Shown here: piece after piece, positions 18,262 through 27,131 of the stretch
How positions within the stretch are numbered: the stretch's first letter is position 1
How the letters are laid out: each line of letters opens with the position of its first letter
NCBI RefSeq assembly: GCF_004349085.1
Contig: NZ_SMFM01000006.1
Location: forward strand, 62,001-126,000
Length of the DNA: 64,000 nucleotides
Reading direction: 5' to 3'
From: Flavobacterium caseinilyticum
Lineage (GTDB): Bacteria; Bacteroidota; Bacteroidia; Flavobacteriales; Flavobacteriaceae
Notes under the pieces: model-generated
Databases searched by the model: none
What the model was told of the DNA's origin: nothing
What the model saw: the letters and a program-made list of their open reading frames with translations, nothing else
Position numbers and translations under genes: made by a program

Positions 18262-18348
18262 ATATAAAATAAAATTTTTATGTATTATGCTCGGATAATT
18301 CTAATATTCGAAAAAAAGGCATAAGAATCAATATAGATACAATCGAAT

Positions 18349-19074
18349 ATGAATTCAAAATATATTAAAGAAAACTCGAACGATGTCGTGCATCATTTGG
18401 AATATAATGCAGAGAGATCGCATTTAATTATTCCGGAATATGGCCGTCATTTGCAGAAATTGATTGATCAGGCAACTAAAATCGAGGATGATGTAGAACG
18501 CAACAAAGCAGCAAAATACATTATTCAGGTGATGGGTAGTTTGAATCCACATCTTCGTGATGTGCCGGATTTTCAGCACAAATTGTGGGATCAGCTTTTT
18601 ATTATGTCTGATTTTAAATTAGTGGCTGATTCACCGTATCCAATTCCTTCTCGTGAAGTTTTGCAGTTGAAACCGGATGTTTTAAAATACCCACAGAATT
18701 TTCCAAAATACCGATTTTATGGCAACAACATTAAATATATGATTGATGTGGCTAATAAATGGGAAGATGGCGAGATGAAAAGTGCTTTGGTGAAAGTGAT
18801 CGCTAATCACATGAAAAAATCGTATTTGAGTTGGAATAAAGACACGGTAAAAGATGATGTTATTTTCGAACATTTATATGAACTATCCGATGGTAAATTG
18901 AATTTGATTCAGAGTACAGAGGAATTATTAAATACTACGGATTTATTACGAACCAACAAACGGGTTTCGAATAAAATTTTACCGGTTGGACAGCCAAAAA
19001 TTCTCAGCAATAAGAATACAAAAACCGGAAAACCAAATCCGGTACACAAAAACCAAAACAGAAAACCTTTGTAA
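18349..19074 (+). CDS. DUF4290 family protein
   Basis: 241 residues, a family apparently limited to Bacteroidota. Folded part about 1-185: VHHLEYNAERSHLIIPEYGRHLQKLI, NKAAKYIIQVMGSLNPHLRDVPDFQHKLWDQLFIMS, SPYPIPSREVL and FPKYRFYGNNIKYMI. A basic, disordered tail rich in Lys, Asn and Pro follows (KILSNKNTKTGKPNPVHKNQ). It precedes murA on the same strand, a neighbourhood I believe is common in Flavobacteriia. Function unknown. Confidence 0.85.
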   Translation: MNSKYIKENSNDVVHHLEYNAERSHLIIPEYGRHLQKLIDQATKIEDDVERNKAAKYIIQVMGSLNPHLRDVPDFQHKLWDQLFIMSDFKLVADSPYPIPSREVLQLKPDVLKYPQNFPKYRFYGNNIKYMIDVANKWEDGEMKSALVKVIANHMKKSYLSWNKDTVKDDVIFEHLYELSDGKLNLIQSTEELLNTTDLLRTNKRVSNKILPVGQPKILSNKNTKTGKPNPVHKNQNRKPL

Positions 19075-19095
19075 ATCAGTTATAAATTAGTAGTC

Positions 19096-19141
19096 AAAAG
19101 TTATGAATTTTTTCAGTAATAACTTTTAGCTCATAACTTTT
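19096..19141 (+). terminator. Possible hairpin between DUF4290 and murA
   Basis: aaaagttatga (19096-19106) and tcataactttt (19131-19141) are a perfect inverted pair with a 24-nt loop, and the right arm is T-rich. It could attenuate readthrough into murA, whose ATG is at 19182. Repeated 'aactcata' words follow. Confidence 0.35.
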
Positions 19142-19181
19142 TAACTCATATCAAATAATTTATAACTCATACCTATAAAAA

Positions 19182-20492
19182 ATGGGAATTTTCAAAATAG
19201 AAGGAGGCATTAGTCTAAAAGGAGAAATCACGCCACAAGGAGCTAAAAATGAAGCGTTACAAATTTTATGTGCCGTTCTTTTAACGCCTGAAAAAGTGGT
19301 AATCAATAATATTCCAGATATTATAGACATCAATAAACTAATTACACTTTTAGGGAATTTAGGAGTAAAAATCCAAAAAACAGGATCAGGTTCGTATACT
19401 TTTCAAGCGGATGAAGTGAACATAAGCTATTTAGAAACCGAAGCATTCAAGAAAGAAGGTGGTTCCCTGAGAGGTTCTATTATGATTGTTGGACCACTAT
19501 TGGCACGATTTGGAAAAGGATATATACCGAAACCAGGTGGTGATAAAATTGGACGCAGAAGATTGGATACTCACTTTGAAGGATTCATCAATCTGGGCGC
19601 TAAATTCCGTTACAACAGAGAGGATCATTTTTATGGCGTAGAAGCACCAAAAGGATTGAAAGGTGCCGATATGTTATTAGACGAAGCATCTGTTACCGGA
19701 ACCGCTAATATTGTTATGGCTGCCGTTTTGGCCAAAGGAAAAACAACAGTTTATAACGCTGCTTGTGAGCCTTACTTGCAACAATTGTGTAAGATGCTGA
19801 ACTGCATGGGGGCTAAAATAACAGGAGTTGGATCTAATTTGTTGACCATTGAAGGGGTCGAAAGTTTAGGCGGTTGCGAGCATAGAGTTCTTCCTGATAT
19901 GATTGAAATTGGGAGCTGGATTGGTCTGGCTGCAATGACAAAATCAGAGATTACAATAAAAGATGTCAGCTGGGATAATCTTGGCGTAATCCCGAATACT
20001 TTTAGAAAGCTAGGAATTACTCTGGAACGTCGCGGTGATGATATTTACATTCCTGCTCATGTAGATGGGTATGAAGTAAAAACGGATATTGACGGTTCTA
20101 TTCTGACAATTGCTGATGCGCCTTGGCCTGGATTTACTCCGGATTTATTAAGTATTGTTTTAGTGGTTGCCACTCAAGCAAAAGGTGATGTTTTGATTCA
20201 CCAAAAAATGTTTGAAAGCAGATTGTTTTTTGTCGATAAACTGATTGACATGGGAGCAAAAATAATGCTGTGTGATCCGCACCGTGCAGTTGTTATGGGA
20301 CATGATTTCAAATCACAACTTAAAGCGACCACAATGTCTTCACCAGATATTCGTGCCGGAATCTCCTTATTGATTGCTGCGCTTTCTGCAAAAGGAACGA
20401 GTACAATTCAAAATATTGAACAAATTGACAGAGGATACGAACGTATTGATGAACGATTGAGAGCAATTGGAGCTAATATTGTAAGAGCATAA
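19182..20492 (+). CDS. murA: UDP-N-acetylglucosamine 1-carboxyvinyltransferase (MurA), Asp-type active site
   Basis: 436 residues. It transfers enolpyruvate from PEP to UDP-GlcNAc, the first committed step of peptidoglycan synthesis. LKGEITPQGAKNEALQIL holds the catalytic Lys22-equivalent. The loop GPLLARFGKGYIPKPGGDKIGRRRLDTH carries Asp121 where E. coli MurA has Cys115 (GGCTIGARPVDLH), the fosfomycin target. LPDMIEIGSWIGLAAM and the conserved tail RGYERIDERLRAIGANI are also present. Own promoter likely, though none is clear by eye. A 15-bp inverted repeat follows the gene. Confidence 0.96.
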   Translation: MGIFKIEGGISLKGEITPQGAKNEALQILCAVLLTPEKVVINNIPDIIDINKLITLLGNLGVKIQKTGSGSYTFQADEVNISYLETEAFKKEGGSLRGSIMIVGPLLARFGKGYIPKPGGDKIGRRRLDTHFEGFINLGAKFRYNREDHFYGVEAPKGLKGADMLLDEASVTGTANIVMAAVLAKGKTTVYNAACEPYLQQLCKMLNCMGAKITGVGSNLLTIEGVESLGGCEHRVLPDMIEIGSWIGLAAMTKSEITIKDVSWDNLGVIPNTFRKLGITLERRGDDIYIPAHVDGYEVKTDIDGSILTIADAPWPGFTPDLLSIVLVVATQAKGDVLIHQKMFESRLFFVDKLIDMGAKIMLCDPHRAVVMGHDFKSQLKATTMSSPDIRAGISLLIAALSAKGTSTIQNIEQIDRGYERIDERLRAIGANIVRA

Positions 20493-20516
20493 AGCAAATA
20501 AATAAGTATAAAATAT

Positions 20517-20573
20517 CGTTTAAGTAAACCAGAAAAGATTTGAATCTAAAATTCAATTTGGTTTACTTAAACG
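20517..20573. repeat. 15-bp perfect inverted repeat after murA
   Basis: cgtttaagtaaacca (20517-20531) and tggtttacttaaacg (20559-20573) are exact reverse complements, separated by 27 bp that include a second inverted pair ttgaat/attcaa. There is no downstream T-run, so a terminator role is uncertain; it lies between murA and the CDF gene, and could also be a regulator site. Confidence 0.6.
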
Positions 20574-20606
20574 ATTTTAGTTTACATTCATCTATAATCA
20601 AAATAC

Positions 20607-21476
20607 ATGTCAAGCGAGCAAACGGCAATCAAGGCGACTTATTTTAGTATTATTGGAAATACATCTTTGGCGATTATTAAAGGTCTGGCAGGTTTTTTTG
20701 GAAATTCGTATGCACTAATTGCAGATGCAATTGAATCAACCACCGATATTTTCGCTTCATTTTTAGTGCTCTTTGGAATCAAATATTCAAATAGACCGGC
20801 AGATAAAAACCATCCTTACGGACACGGCAGGGCAGAGCCATTAATCACTTTTTTAGTTGTAGGTTTTTTGATTACTTCGGCGACGGTAATTGCTTATGAA
20901 AGTATCGTTAATATTAGAACGCCTCATCAATTGCCAAAACCGTGGACCTTATTAGTTCTTGGGGCAATTATCATTTGGAAAGAATATTCTTTTCGTTTGG
21001 TGATGAAACGAAGTATTGAAACCAATAGTTCGTCACTTAGAGCCGATGCCTGGCACCATCGCAGCGATGCAATTACATCTGTGGCTGCATTTCTTGGGAT
21101 TTCGATTGCTTTGATTTTAGGAAATGGTTATGAATCTGCGGATGATTGGGCAGCACTTTTTGCTTCGGGATTCATACTTTATAACAGTTACCTTATTTTT
21201 AGACCTGCCTTGGGCGAAATAATGGACGAACATTTATACGATGATTTAATAGAAGAAATTCGAGTAATTTCGCTTACGGTGGAAGGAATTATTGATACCG
21301 AGAAATGTTTCATTCGAAAAGCCGGTATGCAATATCACGTAGATTTACATGCTACTGTTGATTCAAATATTACCGTGAAAGAAGGACACGATCTTGCTCA
21401 TAAACTAAAAGATACTTTGCGGGAAGAAATTCCGGAATTGGGACATGTGTTGATTCATGTGGAACCGAATGACTAG
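20607..21476 (+). CDS. Cation diffusion facilitator (CDF) family transporter
   Basis: 289 residues with six predicted membrane helices in the first ~205 residues and a C-terminal cytoplasmic ferredoxin-like domain (210-289). TM2 has ADAIESTTDIFASF and TM5 has RADAWHHRSDAITSVAAF, giving the acidic/His zinc-type site (D-x3-D on both helices, with H in HHRSD). HPYGHGRAEPL follows TM2 as in the family. It exports divalent cations such as Zn2+, Fe2+ or Mn2+ in exchange for protons; specificity is not decided. Ends before a bidirectional terminator. Confidence 0.93.
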   Translation: MSSEQTAIKATYFSIIGNTSLAIIKGLAGFFGNSYALIADAIESTTDIFASFLVLFGIKYSNRPADKNHPYGHGRAEPLITFLVVGFLITSATVIAYESIVNIRTPHQLPKPWTLLVLGAIIIWKEYSFRLVMKRSIETNSSSLRADAWHHRSDAITSVAAFLGISIALILGNGYESADDWAALFASGFILYNSYLIFRPALGEIMDEHLYDDLIEEIRVISLTVEGIIDTEKCFIRKAGMQYHVDLHATVDSNITVKEGHDLAHKLKDTLREEIPELGHVLIHVEPND

Positions 21477-21491
21477 ATTTTTATCCAATAC

Positions 21492-21536
21492 AATTAAAAA
21501 AGGCACCGAAATTATTTTCTGGTGCCTTTTTTAATT
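21492..21536. terminator. Bidirectional terminator between CDF and DUF5686 genes
   Basis: aattaaaaaaggcacc / ggtgccttttttaatt form a perfect 16-bp stem (21492-21507 and 21521-21536) with A and T flanks on both sides. Confidence 0.9.
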
Positions 21537-21537
21537 C

Positions 21538-21612
21538 GTTATACTTTTGTCACATCGAGCGTAGTTGACATGCAATACTAGTTCTTACTGCGCTCGACCT
21601 GATAATAATCCT
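21538..21612. repeat. Inverted intergenic repeat with tcgagcg ends
   Basis: cacatcgagcgtagt and actgcgctcgacctga (about 21550-21602) are an imperfect inverted pair. Sequences with 'cgagcgYagt..actgcgctcga' are a familiar form of dispersed repeat in Flavobacterium intergenic DNA (from memory). It sits next to the bidirectional terminator. Confidence 0.4.
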
Positions 21613-21633
21613 TAATTATTTATATTGTTTTTT

Positions 21634-24123
21634 TTACTCCAATATATTTAAAAACTTAAGCCCAAAAACCACGCCGTCACCTTGAAAACCATTTTGGTAC
21701 GAACGAACATAATCCACACGAAGCATTTTAAATTTACCAAAACCTAAATTGTCCAGTCCAACGGTGACTTCTGTATAAGGTTTGTTATTGGGCGTAGACA
21801 GCGCATGAGCTCCCAGTATCAAAGTTGATTTTAGTTTGTTCAACAAAGGTATTTTATTCATGATATAGCCTTTGTCGTTGTATTCCGTATGCGCTTCAAA
21901 ATAGCTGTCATTCGTACTGTTAGAATAATATGGGAGCAAGTTGAATACATTCAAATAGCGTTCAGATTGCCCAATATGGGTTTGGTTTCCATTAAAATGC
22001 TTGTAATCTATAAAAGCAATATTATCCGCATTCAGAAATTTTCCTGCTTTTAGATTCAATCCTAAAACTCCTTTATTTCCCAAGGTTAAATCGTATGTTA
22101 ATCGGGTGTTGAAATGGTCAAATTCATACTTCTTTTCGTTGGCAGCAACTGCTTTTTCATAGCCTAAATAAAGAGTCGGATATTTTTCATTGCGGATGTT
22201 AAATTTCCCATCGGGACGGGAGGAATACTTGTTTCCAAAATTGATTTTTGCAAGTAAATTGATTTTTGTCAAATGGTGTTTTTCAAAACCTGGACTGGTG
22301 AAATCATTTGGTGCCAATGGATTATTCGAAGTGTAAAAATCGTCCTTGTTAAACAAAGAAAAATCAGTATTGTTGAATAATGGTTTGCGTTGTTGGTATT
22401 CTAATTTTCCGTTGAGGTTCACTCCATTTGCAATATCCTGGCTGTAGCCAATTGCCGCAGATTCCAGATTGTACAACTTCATGAAATTGTTCTTGAAAAT
22501 TAATGAGCTTATCGAATTTATCGCTTTGCTGATGGGTTCATTCGGATTAAATTGCTTTACGGAACTGCCTCCCGTCATATATAAAGTGGCATAATTCTGA
22601 TTGTTGAACCGATGGATAAATTGTCCGGTGACACGCAAACGATCTTCAGCAAATCCGTAATTGAGTTTTGTACTGATGGAAGTGTAAATTCCTTTATTTT
22701 CCTGATTTTTCCAATTGGTATATTTAAATCCCGAATCAAAATTATATCCTTGTACCGTATTGAAACTTAGCGAACCAACATTTAATAATCCCTCGTAACT
22801 AAAACTGTGTTTTTCGGCACTATTCTTATAGGTGTAACCGGTCAGTAGCTTTAGTAATTTAAATTTATTTTCTTTTGCATCAATTGAATCTAAGTATTTT
22901 TCTGAATTTCGGACTTTGTAAATGCTGTCTTTTCTGATATAATCCGTGCTTTCTTCCATTGTTAAGGGAATGGGTCTGTTTGTATTCCAAAATAAGCTGT
23001 CTTTTTTATTGGCATTTATTTCGATGCGCGTAATTTCATTTGTAAATGTTTTGGCAGCAAAAGTATCTATGAATTCATAATTGCTATAGACGTAATTGTA
23101 TTTTCCATTAAATTTTATCCCAAAAGCGCCTGCTGTAATTTCGAGACTTTGGGTGTTTTTGGCCCAAATTTTATTACTGTTGTTGTAACTGAAGTTTTGT
23201 TTTAAGGTCATCAAATCTAGAAATTCCTCTTTTATGCGGTAACCTTTTATATCCAAATCAACTGCGTAAATTGCCCAGGAATCTTCCACAATATAAATGT
23301 ATCCTTCAAAAACAGGTTCGCTGTCACGCTTTGCCATCACTTTTAATTTGTTGATCATATTTTTATTCTCGTCAAAAAACGTGCTTTCTAAGGTGTAATT
23401 ATAGTAGTTAAAAGCGTTGTTTGCTATTGGAGAAATCATTTGGACACCGCCAAAATCGATGGTATTGTCATAGAAATCATAAAACGAAGATCTGGCAGTG
23501 TTGTAGCTGTAGCCATTGTCTCTGCCGCTTACTTTTGAGGCAGTAACTACTTCTTTTAAGTTGTTAGGTTTTTCAAAGGCTATTTTTGAAAAGGTTTCCG
23601 ATAAGGAAATAATCCCGGTTCCGGTAGAATCCAAAGCACCATTCAAATCACCAATTTTTTGCCCTAATATTTTTTTCGGTGCATTTTTTAATTTAAAAAT
23701 ACCTCTGGAATAAAAGTCAGCGTTGAATCGATTTGTTTTTTCGGTGTTTTGTTTTCTGCTGGCAATCGCACTTTTTATAATTGCCAAAGCCGGATTATTT
23801 TTTTTGCTGATGATTACTTCGTTCAACGAAAAACTTTCTTCGATCATTTTGATATTCAAAGAATAAGGTAATTTATCGGTTTGTATCGCTACTTTTTGGG
23901 TTTTAAAACCTAAAAACTGAAAGACAACCGTTTGTTTTCCTTTTTTATTTAAATTAAATTCATAGTTTCCCTGTTCATTTGAAGTAGTCCCATTATAAGT
24001 GTCTTCCTGAAAAATAGTGACAAAAGGCAAGGAGTTTCCTTTTTCATCCGAAACGGTTCCTTTTATCTGTGCATTGCTGACAAATGAGAGTAAAATAAGC
24101 AGAAATAAGTAGTATTTTTTCAT
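21634..24123 (-). CDS. DUF5686 / carboxypeptidase regulatory-like outer-membrane protein
   Basis: 829 residues from MKKYYLFLLILLSFVSNAQ (ATG at 24123, which puts the signal peptide at the N-terminus; an ATG 18 bp upstream is less likely). A CarboxypepD_reg-like beta-sandwich (about 20-105: IKGTVSDEKGNSLPFVTIFQEDTYNGTTSNEQGNYEF) precedes the DUF5686 region that fills the rest and looks like a large barrel (C-terminus ..GLKFLNILE). This Bacteroidota family resembles TonB-receptor-like proteins without a plug. Role and ligand unknown. Confidence 0.85.
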   Translation of the reverse strand: MKKYYLFLLILLSFVSNAQIKGTVSDEKGNSLPFVTIFQEDTYNGTTSNEQGNYEFNLNKKGKQTVVFQFLGFKTQKVAIQTDKLPYSLNIKMIEESFSLNEVIISKKNNPALAIIKSAIASRKQNTEKTNRFNADFYSRGIFKLKNAPKKILGQKIGDLNGALDSTGTGIISLSETFSKIAFEKPNNLKEVVTASKVSGRDNGYSYNTARSSFYDFYDNTIDFGGVQMISPIANNAFNYYNYTLESTFFDENKNMINKLKVMAKRDSEPVFEGYIYIVEDSWAIYAVDLDIKGYRIKEEFLDLMTLKQNFSYNNSNKIWAKNTQSLEITAGAFGIKFNGKYNYVYSNYEFIDTFAAKTFTNEITRIEINANKKDSLFWNTNRPIPLTMEESTDYIRKDSIYKVRNSEKYLDSIDAKENKFKLLKLLTGYTYKNSAEKHSFSYEGLLNVGSLSFNTVQGYNFDSGFKYTNWKNQENKGIYTSISTKLNYGFAEDRLRVTGQFIHRFNNQNYATLYMTGGSSVKQFNPNEPISKAINSISSLIFKNNFMKLYNLESAAIGYSQDIANGVNLNGKLEYQQRKPLFNNTDFSLFNKDDFYTSNNPLAPNDFTSPGFEKHHLTKINLLAKINFGNKYSSRPDGKFNIRNEKYPTLYLGYEKAVAANEKKYEFDHFNTRLTYDLTLGNKGVLGLNLKAGKFLNADNIAFIDYKHFNGNQTHIGQSERYLNVFNLLPYYSNSTNDSYFEAHTEYNDKGYIMNKIPLLNKLKSTLILGAHALSTPNNKPYTEVTVGLDNLGFGKFKMLRVDYVRSYQNGFQGDGVVFGLKFLNILE

Positions 24124-24298
24124 GAAAGTTTTTTCTTTCACAAAAATAGAAGAAGTTTAAAAAGACCGTATTAATTATTTGTTAAAGATTTTGTTAGGAG
24201 GTAATTAATCTGTTCTAATCTTTGAAATCTGTGGCAAAGAGATGTAGCGTTTTATTGAAATACTGCATTAAATTTATGCTGTAACTTATTTCTTAAGA

Positions 24299-24712
24299 CT
24301 ATAAAAAAGACTGTACCGCCAACTCATAACTTTTTAATCCAAAACCCAGAATAACTCCTTTTGCATTTCCTGAAATATAAGATTGATGTCTAAAACTTTC
24401 ACGGGAAAACGTATTTGAAATATGAACTTCGATCACTGCTGTTGTAATCGCTTTGACCGCGTCGCCAATTCCTATCGAAGTATGCGTGTAAGCTCCAGCA
24501 TTCAATATAATACCATCGAACGAAAAACCATATTCCTGAATTTTGTCAATTAATTCACCTTCAATATTACTCTGAAAATAAGTAAATTCAATCGTTGGAA
24601 ATTGGATTTGCAAAGTGGTAAAATATTCTTCAAAAGTTTGACTTCCATAAATTTCTGGTTCGCGTTTACCAAGAAGGTTGAGGTTTGGTCCGTTGATGAT
24701 ACTGATTTTCAT
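24299..24712 (-). CDS. aroQ: Type II 3-dehydroquinate dehydratase
   Basis: 137 residues. It dehydrates 3-dehydroquinate to 3-dehydroshikimate in the shikimate pathway. The hallmark NGPNLNLLGKREPEIYG carries the catalytic Arg and Tyr of the flexible lid, ..IILNAGAYTHTSIGIGDAV (Asn, substrate loop) and VIEVHISNTFSRESFRHQS (catalytic His). aroQ is commonly near xerD in Flavobacteriia; here three barrel genes lie between them. Confidence 0.96.
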   Translation of the reverse strand: MKISIINGPNLNLLGKREPEIYGSQTFEEYFTTLQIQFPTIEFTYFQSNIEGELIDKIQEYGFSFDGIILNAGAYTHTSIGIGDAVKAITTAVIEVHISNTFSRESFRHQSYISGNAKGVILGFGLKSYELAVQSFL

Positions 24713-24737
24713 AATTCTAGTTTTTGTAAAAATAAAA

Positions 24738-24765
24738 AAAACCGTTCTATTAATAGAACGGTTTT
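24738..24765 (-). terminator. Terminator after beta-barrel gene
   Basis: aaaaccgttctatt / aatagaacggtttt is a perfect 28-bp palindrome (24738-24765) followed on the minus strand by eight T. It lies just after the stop of the gene at 24789. Confidence 0.85.
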
Positions 24766-24788
24766 AGTAAATTTAATTTTTAATCTTT

Positions 24789-25352
24789 CTAGAAACGTAA
24801 TCCTGCGGAAATCTGAACAACTGAGTTCTTAACTTCTGCGTCTCTTGAAGCCTCGGTTAGTCCTAAGACATAACGGCCTTGTAGAAAAATGTTTTTTGTC
24901 ACGTTTAAAGTTAAACCTCCTGCCACTCCAAATTCAAAAGATTCAGAATCTTTAAAATTAACATTTTTTCTTTCGCTTAATAAAAAAGAAGCTTGTGGAC
25001 CAAGATCCAAACTAATGGTTTTATTGAAATTAAATTTAGCTAAAACAGGTATGGATATATATCCCAATTCATTTTTAAATTCTTCAAAAGCATTTTTGTA
25101 AGTAGCTCCCTGAGTGGAATACAATAATTCGGGCTGCACAGAAAAACCATCGGTCACTTTAATTTCTGCTAATAAACCCACGTGGTAACTGGTAATAGCT
25201 TCTTTGTTGTAATTATCAGTATTAATAGTAATTCCGCTTCCGGACTGATTCGCGTAATTTAGACCACCTTTGATCCCAAATTTAAATAATTGTGCTTGCA
25301 TGTCAATAGATCCTGCAAGAAGAACGAGCGCAACTAAGATTATTTTTTTCAT
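24789..25352 (-). CDS. Porin-family outer-membrane beta-barrel protein
   Basis: 187 residues. Signal peptide (IILVALVLLAGSIDMQA), then an 8-strand-barrel-like body: FKFGIKGGLNYANQSG, YHVGLLAEIKVTDGFSVQPELLYSTQGA, YISIPVLAKF, LDLGPQASFLLSER and FLQGRYVLGLTEAS, ending in ISAGLRF with a C-terminal Phe expected for Bam assembly. It is paralogous to the gene at 25702 (shared GVKGGLN.., QPE.LYSTQG, GPQ.. and RY.LGLT motifs). Divergent from that gene. Confidence 0.85.
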   Translation of the reverse strand: MKKIILVALVLLAGSIDMQAQLFKFGIKGGLNYANQSGSGITINTDNYNKEAITSYHVGLLAEIKVTDGFSVQPELLYSTQGATYKNAFEEFKNELGYISIPVLAKFNFNKTISLDLGPQASFLLSERKNVNFKDSESFEFGVAGGLTLNVTKNIFLQGRYVLGLTEASRDAEVKNSVVQISAGLRF

Positions 25353-25701
25353 AAAATGATATTTAATTTGTGTTAATTATTTAGATTTAAAACTCGCTAT
25401 TTAGAAAATTATTGCACATTTCTATAAAACAAAATAATTGTAATGAATAGATAAAAACTAAAAACAGGATTATCAAATTGGTATTTTTAGTAATTAATAC
25501 TATTTGAAAATACGTAATATTATAATTATTTATAATTTCCAATACACGTTTCATGCCAAAAAATGAATATTAAATCTTACTTATTATTTAATTGTCTGTT
25601 TTTGAACGTAATATATTGACAGTCAACGAGTTTAAGTAATTAATTACGAATCAGAGTTTTGTTTTTTTACCTTTACGGTAATAAAATTTAAATAACAGAT
25701 C
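25353..25701. other. Divergent promoter region of two barrel genes
   Basis: 349 bp, AT-rich. It must carry promoters for both paralogous barrels. A weak -7-like box tacctttac (25669-25677) lies before the plus-strand gene. No other feature recognised. Confidence 0.5.
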
Positions 25702-26292
25702 ATGAAAAAAATTACTTTTTTATTAGTTACAGTTTTCACATTTGGATTTGTGAATGCTCAAGACAAAGAAAATATGTCTTTTGGAGTTAAAGGAGGTTTA
25801 AATATTTCTTCAATTTCTAATCTTGATGAAGATGGAATAAATAAAGACCCTCTAATAGGATTTCACATAGGTTTTTTTGGAGAATTTATGATAAGTGATC
25901 AATTTGCTGTTCAGCCTGAAGTATTATATTCAACTCAAGGAGTGATAGCAAATTTTGACGGCGAAAAAGCAGATTTTAAATTAAACTATATCAATATTCC
26001 AGTTATGGCAAAATATTATGTAGCTGATGCTTTTAGTCTTGAATTGGGTCCGCAAATTGGCTTTTTAGTGTCTGCCGATGTAGAATCTGAGGGAGTATCT
26101 GTCGACATTAAGGACGAAACCAAATCTGTTGATGTTAGTTTGGGATTTGGCGCCAGTTATATTTTTGCTGAAAAATTTATGTTCGGTGCACGTTATAACT
26201 TGGGTTTAACACGAGTTCAGGAAGATGTATTTCCGGGAGATTCCGAATGGAAAAATTCAGTTTTTCAAATCTCTGTCGGTTACAAATTCTAA
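25702..26292 (+). CDS. Porin-family outer-membrane beta-barrel protein
   Basis: 196 residues. Signal peptide (ITFLLVTVFTFGFVNAQ), then MSFGVKGGLNISSIS, FHIGFFGEFMISDQFAVQPEVLYSTQGV, YINIPVMAKYYVADAFSLELGPQIGFLVSA, FGARYNLGLTRVQ and the terminal FQISVGYKF. It is a paralog of the minus-strand gene 24789-25352 and is probably monocistronic, with a terminator after it. Confidence 0.87.
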   Translation: MKKITFLLVTVFTFGFVNAQDKENMSFGVKGGLNISSISNLDEDGINKDPLIGFHIGFFGEFMISDQFAVQPEVLYSTQGVIANFDGEKADFKLNYINIPVMAKYYVADAFSLELGPQIGFLVSADVESEGVSVDIKDETKSVDVSLGFGASYIFAEKFMFGARYNLGLTRVQEDVFPGDSEWKNSVFQISVGYKF

Positions 26293-26313
26293 AGAAAGAA
26301 AATATTTGTATTT

Positions 26314-26341
26314 ACCTTCCGTCACAGCGGGAGGTTTTTTT
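26314..26341 (+). terminator. Terminator after barrel gene
   Basis: accttcc / gggaggt (26314-26320 and 26329-26335 region, one mismatch) is followed by a run of T to 26341. Confidence 0.6.
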
Positions 26342-26460
26342 ATGCATATATTTCTTTTGGAGTAAGCTTTATAATTTTAATATCTTATTGTCGTTAAAAA
26401 CAGTACCTTTTTCAATAACAATTTATTAGATTTGTTTTGAAAATTTTAATTCTTACAAAA

Positions 26461-27051
26461 ATGAAAAAAGTAATTTTAGCAGTCGCTGCAATGTTAGTAT
26501 TCATAACTGGTCATTCTCAAAAAGAAGGTGGATTTAGAGTTGGCTTAGATGCTGGCTTTGTACCTTCAAGCGGTGGCGGTGGAGCTTTATTGTCGTTGGA
26601 ACCAAAATACAATATTGCGGATAATATGAACATTGGTTTACGAATAGGAGTTGCTGCCAAAGTTAGAAATGTAAATTTCTCTGATGCCGATACGAGTACA
26701 AAAGCATCGGCTAGTAACTCTTATGTAGCTACCTATGATTATTATTTTAATACAGCTGAAAAAACTTTTGTTCCTTACCTTGGTGCGGGTCTGGGGTATT
26801 ATAATATAGCAAATATCGAATTTGATGATACAGATAATTCTAATGATTTTAATGCAGATGCGTCAGGTAAATTCGGAGGATTAATAAGAGCCGGTTTTGA
26901 GTGGAGTAAATTTAGAATGGGATTAGAATATAATTTAGTGCCGGAATCTACTTTTCAAGATATCAGTGGTAATAATAAAGGGACAGTTGCAAATTCCTAT
27001 TTCGGAATTCATTTGGGATTTTTTGTAGGTGGAGGGAAATGGGGAAAATAA
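26461..27051 (+). CDS. Outer-membrane beta-barrel protein (OmpW/opacity-like)
   Basis: 196 residues starting at ATG 26461 (an in-frame TTG 24 bp earlier would add a non-signal extension). Signal peptide (VILAVAAMLVFITGHSQ), barrel-like body with GFRVGLDAGFVPSS, GLRIGVAAKV, FVPYLGAGLGYYNIA, GGLIRAGFEWSKFRMGLEYNLVP and FGIHLGFFVGGG. It is less similar to the two preceding barrels. Function unknown. Confidence 0.85.
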   Translation: MKKVILAVAAMLVFITGHSQKEGGFRVGLDAGFVPSSGGGGALLSLEPKYNIADNMNIGLRIGVAAKVRNVNFSDADTSTKASASNSYVATYDYYFNTAEKTFVPYLGAGLGYYNIANIEFDDTDNSNDFNADASGKFGGLIRAGFEWSKFRMGLEYNLVPESTFQDISGNNKGTVANSYFGIHLGFFVGGGKWGK

Positions 27052-27076
27052 GCCTGTGATTCAATAAATTGTTTTT

Positions 27077-27103
27077 AAAACCACTTGATACAGTGGTTTT
27101 TTT
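27077..27103 (+). terminator. Terminator after barrel gene
   Basis: aaaaccact / agtggtttt (27077-27085 and 27092-27100) is followed by T to 27103. Confidence 0.8.
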
Positions 27104-27131
27104 ATACCTAAAATAGTGTTTCTTTGTATTT

